DNA of 64,000 nucleotides from Isoetes taiwanensis (taxonomy: Eukaryota > Streptophyta > Lycopodiopsida > Isoetales > Isoetaceae). Both the position numbers and the translations under genes were made by a program. The stretch spans positions 7,654,445 through 7,718,444 of the forward strand of contig JAJEKV010000008.1 in NCBI GenBank assembly GCA_021234155.1, given 5' to 3'. Shown here piece after piece: positions 55,460 through 64,000 of this stretch. The stretch's first letter is position 1, and each line of letters starts with the position of its first letter. The notes under the pieces were generated by a model. It made no database searches. It was not told the DNA's origin and saw nothing but the letters and a program-made list of their open reading frames with translations.

Positions 55460-58400
55460 TTGGAATGCCAAAATTACCCTATGGACTAAGTTACACGGTC
55501 GGCCGTTTTGCAAAAAGCGACACACTTACGCCCTACATTGCAAAGATTCAGCCCACCTCCTAGGCCAATTGACTACGAAAGTGTGTTGGACATAAGATAG
55601 TTTGGCGCTTCCGAGAAGGGGTGGCCTTCCGCCACAAAATTTGGTCCCTAGGGCAATGTCGACGCTCGAGTCCATTGGCAGAGCCGAATCACGATGTTCG
55701 AGAGGGGAAGTTGCCCGGCCCGTCGCCGTGGCCTTCTGGGAGAGGACTTTTGGGGCAAGCCGCCTCGGGTGGTTTTTAGGGTCCCGGCTCAAGGCCAACA
55801 CCCCCTCTACGCCAAGACACGGCAAGGTCCTAGTCAAACCGACAAGGATAGAGCCTCAAACGTAAACCCTATGAGTTGCCGTGTTCTAAAGGTGGTTTGT
55901 GTTTTGGGTGCCGAAGTTTTGGTCTTTTGCACTTGGGACGGTCCGATCACATGCGATTGAGAACACGAAGCAAGGGAAACCGATTTAAATGGAGTTTGGA
56001 CCTGTACTCCTCCCGTTGTGGCGGTCGGAAGTCAAGGGCCACTTTTGCAAAGAGCAAGACATTCGTAAATTCAGTAATTAATGCATAGTACGGACATAAA
56101 TTCTGATTTTTTGTCACTAGCTTCCTAAGTCATAGCCAACATACGACCAACTTTCAAAAATTTTGGATATTTAGATCAAACAGTTTGCATTAGAACAACC
56201 GGCACTGTTGTTGGGCAGCCGAGCCGCACACTTGCCCAAGTCAAACAAGGCCAGGACCTTGCAAGGCCTCCTCATTAGAGGGGAGAGTCCAACCCCGTGA
56301 GGCGAGCCCCAAAAGCTTCCCCGAGGCAGCCTTTCTCGGCAGCAAGCTCACTGGGGGCGACGCTAAAGACCACACTCCCGGATCTCGGTTCCCGTGATCC
56401 CACCGTTGAATCCTTTGTTCCGTGAACCTGGTCCGAGAAGGTCCAAAAAATCCAACATCCGGCCAGGAGAACATATCAAACCGCAAGCGCCCTAGCGGGC
56501 GACAAAGATAGAAACCAAAGTGTTTTGTCATTCGGACATTGCAGAGGTTCAAATGCCGATCCGACTTCGCCACATCGTCAGGAATGCCAAAATTACCCTA
56601 GGGACCAAGTTATACGGTCGGTTTTGCAAAAGAAACAAACACTTACGCCTCTACATTGCAAAGATTCGCCAGCCCACCTCCTAGGCCAATTGACTACGAA
56701 AGTGTGTTGCACATGATATAGTTTGGCGCTTCTTCGAGAAGGGGTGGGCTTCGCCACAAAACTTGGTCCCTAGGGCAATGTCGACGTTCGAGTCCATTGG
56801 CAGAGACGGATCACGGTTCGGGAGAGGGGAAGTTGCCCGTCCGTCACGCTGTGGCCTTCGGGAGAGGAATTTTAGGGCAAGCCGCCCCGGGTGGTTTTAG
56901 GGTCCGTGTTCAAGGCCAACACCCCCGCCTACATCAAGACACGCAAGGTCCTAGTCAACCGACAAGGATAGAGCCCAAACGTAAACCCTATGAGTTGCCG
57001 TGTTCTAGCGGTGGTTTGCGTTTTGGGTGCCGAAGTTTTGGTCTTTTGCACTTGGGACGTGGGCGATCACATGCGCTTGAGAACGCGAAGCAAGAGGAAC
57101 CGACGGAATGGAGTTTGGACCTCACTCCTCCGTTGTGGCGGTTAGAAGTCAAGGGCCGCTTTTGCAAAGAAGCAAGACATTCGTAAATTCGTAATTAATG
57201 CATAGTACGGACTTAAATTCTGATTTTTGTCAGCTAGCTTCCTAAGTCATCGCCAACATACAGGCCAACTTTCAAAAAATTTTGGATAAGGTTTAGATCA
57301 AATAGTTTGCACTAGAACAGTCCGGCAGCCTCGTTGTTGGGCAGTACCGAAATGGGCACACTTGCCCAAGTCAAACAAGGCCGGGGACCTTGCAAGGCCT
57401 CCTCATTAGAGGGGAGAGTCCGAACCCCAGGAGGCGAGCCCCAAAAAGCTTCCCGAGGCAGCCTTTTCTGGCAGCGCTCCGCCGGGGCGACGCTTAAAGA
57501 CCACACTCCCGGATCTCGGTTCCCGTGATCCCAACCGTTGAATCCTTTGTTCCGTGAACCCGGGTCCGAGAAGGTCCAAAAATCCAACATCCGTCCAGGA
57601 GAACATATCAAACCGAAGCGCCCCGCGGGCGACAAGCCAGAGAAACCAAAGTGTTTTGTCGTTCGGACATCGGAGAGGTTCAAATGCCGATCCGACTTCG
57701 CCACATCGTCCGGAATGCCAAAATTACCCTAGGGACCAAGTTACACGGTCAGTTTTGCAAAAGAAAGAAACACTTACGCCCTACATTGCAGTATTCAGAA
57801 GCCACCTCCTAGGCCAATTGACTACGAGTGCGTTGCACATGAGATAGTTTGGCGCTTCTTCGAGAAGGGGTGGGCTTCTGGCCACAAAACTTGGTCCCTA
57901 GAGCAATGTCGATGTTCTGAGTCCATTGGCAGAGACAGATCACGGTTCCGGAGAGGGGAAGTTGCCCGTCCGTCGCTAGGGCCTTCGGGAGAGGAATTTT
58001 GGGGCAAGCTGCTTCTGGGTGGTTTTTAGGGTCCGTGCTCTGGCGTCAACACCCTCCCTCTACGTCAAGACACGGCGCAAGGTCCTAATCAAATCTGACA
58101 AGGATAGAGCCTCCGAAACGTAAACCCTATGAGTTGCCAGGTTCTAGCAGGGTTTGCGTTTTGGGTGCCGAGTTTAGTTGAGAACGCGAAGCAAGGGGAA
58201 CTGACGGAATGGAGTTTGGACCTGTACTCCTCCCGTTGTGGCAGTTAGAAGTCAAGGGCCGCTTTTGCAGTAGCAAGACATTCGTAAATTCATAATTAAT
58301 GCATAGTACGGACTTAAATTCTGATTTTTTGTCAGCTAGCTTCCTAAGTCATCGCCAACATACAGGCCAACTTTCAAAAATTTTGGATATGGTTTAGATC

Positions 58401-61400
58401 AAATAGTTTGCACTAGAACGGTCCGGGCAGCCTGTTGTTGGGCAGCCGAGCTGGCACACTTGCCCAAGTCAAACAAGGCCAGGACCTTGCAAGGCCTCCT
58501 CATTAGAGGGGAGAGTCCGAACCCCAGGAGGCGAGCCCCAAAAGCTTCCCCGAGGCAGCCTTTCTCGGCAAGCCCACGGGGCGACGCTAAAGACCACACT
58601 CCCGGATCTCGGTTCCCCGTGATCCCAACCGTTGAATCCTTTGTTCCGGGAACCTGGTCCGAGAAGGTCCAAAAATCCAACATCCGGTCCGGAGAACATA
58701 TCAAACCGCGAAGCGTCCTGTGGGCGACATTGTAGAAACCAAAGTGTTTTGTCGTTCGGACATTGCGGAGGCTCCGAAATGTCGAACCGACTTCGCCACA
58801 TCGTCCGAAATGCCAAAATTACCCTAGGGACCAAGTTATACGGTCAGTTTTGCAAAAGAAACAAACACTTACGCCCTACATTTAAAGGTATTCGCCAGCC
58901 CACCTCCTAGGCCAATTGACTACGAAAGTGTGTTGCACATGAGATAGTTTGGCGCTTCTCGAGAAGGGGTGGGCTTCGCCACAAAACTTGGTCCCTAGGG
59001 CAATGTCGACGTTCCGAGTCCATTGGCGAGACAGATCACTTGCCCGAGAGGGGAAGTTGCCCGTCCGGCCGCGTGGCCTTCTGGAGAGGAATTTTTGGGG
59101 CAAGCCGCCCGGTGGTTTTAGGGTCCGTGCTCAAGGCCAACACCCCCTCTACATCAAGACATCGCAAGCAAGGTCCTAGTCAAAATCGACAAGGATAGAG
59201 CCCCCAAACGTAAACCCTATGAGTTGCCGTGTTCTAGCGTGGTTTGCGTTTTGGGTGCCGAAGTTTTGTTCTTTTGCACTTGGGACGCGGGCCGATCACA
59301 TGCGATTGAGAACGCGAAGCAAGGGGAACCGACGGAATGGAGTTTGGACTGCAGACTCTCCCGTTGTGGCGCTTAGAAGTCAAGGGCCGCTTTTGCAAAA
59401 AGAGCAAGATATTCGTAAATTCGTAATTAATGCATAGTAACGGACTTAAATTCTGATTTTTTGTCAGCTAGCTTCCTAAGTCATCGCCAACATACAGGCC
59501 AACTTTCAAAAAAATTTGGATAAGGTTTAGATCAAACAGTTTGCACTAGAACAGTCCGGGCGTTCGTTGTTGGGCAGCCGAGTGGCGCACACTTGCCCAA
59601 GTCAAACAAGGCCAGGACCTTGCAAGGCCTCCCTCATTAGAGGGGAGAGTCCGAACCCCGTGAGGCGAGCCCCAAAAAGCTTCCCCGAGGCAGCCTTTCT
59701 CGGGCAAGCGGCCGGGGCGACGCTAAAGACCACACTCGGGATCTGGTTCCGTGATCCGACCCGTTGAATCCTTTGTTCCGGGAACCTGGTCCGAGAAGGT
59801 CCAAAAAAATCCAACATCCGTCCGGGAGAACATATCAAACCGTGGAAGCGCCCCGCGGGCGACAAAGATAGAAACCAAAGTGTTTTGTCGTTCGGACATT
59901 GCGGAGGTTCAAATGCCGATCCGACTTCGCCACATCGTCGAATGCCAAAATTACCCTAGGGACCAAGTTATACGGCCAGTTTTGCAAAAGAAACAAACAC
60001 TTACGCCCTACATTGTAAAAGATTCGCCAGCCCACCTCCTAGGCCAATTGACTACGAGTGTGTTGCACATGATATAGTTTGGCGCTTCTTCGAGAAGGGG
60101 TGGGCTTCGCCACAAAACTTGGTCCCTAGGGCAATGTCGACGCTCGAGTCCATTGGCGAGACAGATCACGGTTCCGGAGAGGGGAAGTTGCCCGTCCGCT
60201 GGGGCCTTCGGGAGAGGAATTTTGGGGCAAGCCGCCGGGTGGTTTTAGGGTCCGCGGCTCAAGGCCAACACCCCCCCCTACGCCAAGACACGGCCGCAAG
60301 GTCCTAGTCAAACTCGACAAGGATAGAGCCTCCTCAAACGTAAACCCTATGAGTTGCCGTGTTATAGTGGTTTTGCGCTTTGGGTGCCGAAGTTTTGGTC
60401 TTTGCACTTGGGACGTGGGCCGATCACATACTGATTGAGAACGCTGAAGCAAGGGGAACTGACGGAATGGAGTTTGGACCTGTACTCCTCCCGTTGTGGC
60501 GGTTAGAAGTCAAGGGCCGCTTTTGGCAAAGAGCAAACGGACTTAAATTCTCGATTTTTGTCGCCTAGCTTCCTAAGTCATCGCCAAACATACAGCCAAC
60601 TTTCAAAAATTTTGGATAAGGTTTAGATCAAATAGTTTGCACTAGAACGGTCCGGGCACTGTTGTTGGGCAGCCGAAATGGCACACTTGCCCAAATTAAA
60701 CAAGGCCGGGACCTTGCAAGGCCTCCTCATTAGAGGGGAGAGTCCGAACCCCGTGAGGCGAGCCCCAAAAGCTTCCCCGAGGCGCCTTTTCTGGCGGCAA
60801 ATAAGCCCACGGGGGCGACGCTTAAAGACCACACTCCCGGATCTCGGCCCAAAGATCCGACCGTTGAATCCTTTGTTCCGTGAACCTGGTCCGAGAAGGT
60901 AAAAAATCCAACATCCGGCCCAGGAGAACATATCAAACCGAGAAGCGCCCCCGGGGCGACAACAGAGAAACCAAAGTGTTTTGTCGTTCGGACATTGCGG
61001 AGGGTTCAAATGCCGATCCGACTTCGCCACATCGTCCGGAATGCCAAAATTACCCTAGGGACCAAGTTACACGGCCGGGTTTTGCAAAAGAAAGAAACAC
61101 TTACGCCCCTACATATTAAAGATTCGAAGCCACCTCCTAGGCCAATTGATCACGAAAGTGCGTTGCACATGAGATAGTTTGGCGCTTCTTCGAGAAGGGT
61201 GGGCTTCGCCACAAAAACTTGGTCCCTAGGGCAATGTCGACGCTCTCGAGTCCATTGGCGAGACAGATCACGGTTCCGAGAGAGGGAAGTTGCCCGTCCG
61301 TCGCGGGGGGCCTTCTGGGAGAGGAATTTTGGGGCAAGCCGCTTCCGGGTGGTTTTAGGGTCCGTGCTCAAGGCCAACACCCCTCTACATCAAGACACGG

Positions 61401-64000
61401 CTACAAGGTCCTAGTCAACCGACAAGGATAGAGCCTCAAACGTAAACCCTATGAGTTGCCGTGTTCTAGCAGGTGGTTTGGCGCTTTGGGTGCCGAAGTT
61501 TTGTTCTTTTGCACTTGGGACGTGGGCCGATCACATGCAGATTGAGAACGCGAAGCAAGGGGAACCGGACGGAATGGAGTTTGGACTGCACTCCTCCCGC
61601 CAGGCGCTTAGAAGTCAAGGGCCGCTTTTTTGCAAAGAGCAAGATATTCGTGAAATTCGTAATTAATGCATAGTACGGACTTAAATTTGATTTTTGTCAC
61701 TAGCTTCCTAAGTCATCGCCAAACATACAAGGCCAACTTTCAAAAAATTTGGATAAGGTTTAGATCAAACAGTTTGCACTAGAATGGGTCCGCAGCTGTT
61801 GTTGGGCAGCCGAGCGGGCACACTTGCCCAAGTCAAACAAGGCCAGGGACCTTGCAAGGCCTCCTCATTAGAGGGGAGAGTCCGAACCCCGTGAGGCGAG
61901 CCCCAAAAGCTTCCCCGAGGCAGCCTTTCCTCGGCAGCCAAGCCCACGGGGGCGACGCTAAAGACCACACTCCGGATCTCGGTTCCGTGATCCCACCGTT
62001 GAATCCTTTGTTCCGTGAACCTGGTCCGAGAAGGTCCAAAAATCCAACATCCGTCCGAGAACATATCAAACCGTGAAGCGCCCGGCGGCGACGACTTAGA
62101 AACCAAAGTGTTTTGTCGTTCGGACATTGCGAGGTTTCAAATGCCGATCCGACTTCGCCACATCGTCCGGGAATGCCAAAATTACCCTAGGGACCAAGTT
62201 ATACGGTCGTTTTTGCAAAAGAAACAAACACTTACGCCTCTACATTGCAAAGATTCGCCAGCCCACCTCCTAGGCCAATTGACTACGAAAGTGTGTTGCA
62301 CATGATATAGTTTGGCGCTTCCGAGAAGGGGTGGGCTTTCGCCACAAAACTTGGTCCCTAGGGCAATGTCGACGCTCGAGTCCATTGGCGAGATGCATCA
62401 CTGGTTCGAGAGGGAAGTTGCCCGGCCCGCCGCCGTGGCCTTCGAGAGGAATTTTGGGGCAAGCCGCTTCGGGTGGTTTTAGGGTCCGCGGCTCAAGGCC
62501 AACACCCCCCTACGCCAAGACACGGCCAAGCAAGGTCCTAGTCAAATCGACAAGGATAGAGCCTCCAAACGTAAACCCTATGAGTTGCCGTGTTCTAGCG
62601 GGGTTTGCGTTTTGGGTGCCGAAGTTTTGTCTTTTGCACTTGGGACGTGGCCGATCACATACAGCTTGAGAACGCGAAGCAAGGGGAACCGACGGAATGG
62701 AGTTTGGACCGTGCACTCCTCCCGTTGTGGCGCTTAGAAGTCAAGGGCCGCTTTTGCAAGAGTAAAACGGACTTAAATTCTGATTTTTGTCACCTAGCTT
62801 CCTAAGTCATCGCCAACATACAGCCAACTTTCAAAAAATTTTGGATAAGGTTTAGATCAAATAGTTTGCACTAGAACAACCGGGCAGCCTTGTTGTTGGG
62901 CAGCCGAAGCTGGCACACTTGCCCAAATTAAACAAGGCCAGGACCTTGCAAGGCCTCCTCATTAGAGGGGAGAGTCCAACCCCGTGAGGCGAGCCCCAAA
63001 AGCTTCCCGAGGCAGCCTTTCTCGGCGGCTTCCTCACGGGGCGACGCTAAAGACCACACTCCCGGATCTTGCTCCCGTGATCCGACCGTTGAATCCTTTG
63101 TTCCGTGAACCTGGTCCGAGAAGGTCCAAAAATCCAACATCCGGTCCGAGAACATATCAAACCGCTAAGCGCCCGGGTGGGCTTACATTGTAGAAACCAA
63201 AGTGTTTTGTCGTTCGGACATTAAGTGAGGCTCAAATGTCGAACCGACTTCGCCACATCGTCCGAAATGCCAAAATTACCCTAGGGACCAAGTTATACCT
63301 GGCCGTTTTGCAAAAGAAACAAACACTTACGCCCTACATTGCAAGATTCGCCAGCCCACCTCCTAGGCCAATTGACTACGAAAGTGTGTTGCACATGAGA
63401 TAGTTTGGCTTCTTCGAGAAGGGTGGGCTTCGCCACAAAACTTGGTCCCTAGGGCAATGTCGACGCTCGAGTCCATTGGCAGAGACAGATCACGGTTCCG
63501 GGAGAGGGAAGTTGCCCGTCCGTCGCGGGTGGCCTTCTGGGAGAGGAATTTTGGGGCAAGCCGCCCGGGTGGTTTTAGGGTCCGTGCTCAAGGCCAACAC
63601 CCCTCTACATCAAGACATCGGCGCCAAAGGTCCTAGTCAACCGACAAGGATAGAGCCTCCAAACGTAAACCCTATGAGTTGCCGTGTCTCCAGCGTGGTT
63701 TGGCGTTTTGGGTGCCGAAGTTTTGTTCTTTTGCACTTGGGACGTGGCCGATCACATGCAGCTTGAGAACGCCAAGCAAGGGGAACCGACGGGAATGGAG
63801 TTTGGACCTCATCTCCCCGCTGTGGCGCTTAGAAGTCAAGGGCCGCTTTTGCAGTAGCAAGATATTCAGAATTCGTAATTAATGCATAGTAATGGACTTA
63901 AATTCTGATTTTTGTCGCCTAGCTTCCTAAGTCATCGCCAACATACAGGCCAACTTTCAAAAAATTTGATAAGGTTTAGATCAAACAGTTTGCACTAGAA
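55460..64000. repeat. Satellite array, about 1.1-kb unit, seven complete copies plus a partial
   Basis: The landmark AATGCCAAAATTACCCT starts at 55464, 56583, 57714, 58809, 59941, 61040, 62172 and 63264 (unit lengths 1119, 1131, 1095, 1132, 1099, 1132 and 1092). The array continues past the window end. Each unit contains CTCCTCATTAGAGGGGAG (hairpin), a telo-box-like AAACCCTA and an AT-rich segment near GTAATTAATGCATAGTA. The 36 or so bp around that segment are deleted in the units at 59941 and 62172. Open frames on both strands are short and differ between copies, so I see no conserved gene. The left edge begins mid-unit. Confidence 0.95.

Noticed and set aside
55500-64000. Many ORFs of 60-130 codons on both strands of the satellite
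   Set aside because: They shift frame from unit to unit and follow the repeat. No frame is conserved through all copies.
1-64000. tRNA, rRNA genes or CRISPR arrays
   Set aside because: None were recognised. The tandem repeats here lack the short-repeat/unique-spacer pattern, and the DNA is eukaryotic.

Overview
The window looks like nuclear DNA of a land plant that still makes flagellated sperm, such as a fern, lycophyte or bryophyte, or a cycad or Ginkgo relative. The evidence is two intron-rich genes whose GT-AG exons join in frame (a cytosolic cysteinyl-tRNA synthetase and a SPEF1-type calponin-homology flagellar protein), relics of a plant heat-shock factor and an RBP45/47-type RNA-binding protein, initiator-tRNA-Met-primed LTR retrotransposons, several LINE families and a large satellite array. 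Gene density is low and nested repeats are common, as in a large plant genome. I cannot name the species.

Layout. 1-4.3 kb: 3' part of a Ty3/gypsy element (integrase C-terminus, a decayed long sense ORF in the env position, polypurine tract, 3' LTR). 4.9-5.6 kb: small tandem repeats. 8.7-11.25 kb: a non-autonomous LTR element. 11.66-17.01 kb: cysteinyl-tRNA synthetase, + strand, 24 exons, with an internal exon-pair duplication. 20.9-21.3 kb: a possible small spliced gene. 21.49-22.45 kb: an unrecognised spliced minus-strand gene beside a helically phased AGATT minisatellite. 23.8-31.3 kb: several copies of one LINE family (here LINE-A) and a heat-shock-factor relic. 32.0-34.9 kb: SPEF1-like gene, minus strand, 8 exons. 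38.9-44.7 kb: RBP45/47 relic, one orphan exon and a decayed L1-type LINE.

45.24-51.52 kb: the most unusual object, a Penelope-like retroelement. It is flanked by 405/409-bp direct repeats that are about 99% identical. It carries a small ORF0 that is complete only across the downstream repeat, a novel ORF1, and a reverse transcriptase with one in-frame TAG. Two candidate introns are visible, and one of them hosts a nested L1 3' end. 52.8-54.3 kb: a Pif1/Helitron-type helicase relic with a LINE-A copy next to it. 54.4-55.4 kb: a cluster of inverted 14-16-mers, then a CpG-rich array of about 100-bp units built around the palindrome GTCGTTNAACGAC. 55.46 kb to the end: a tandem array of about 1.1-kb satellite units (seven complete, one partial).

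All calls come from reading the sequence and remembered family features. No database search, alignment software or transcript data was available.
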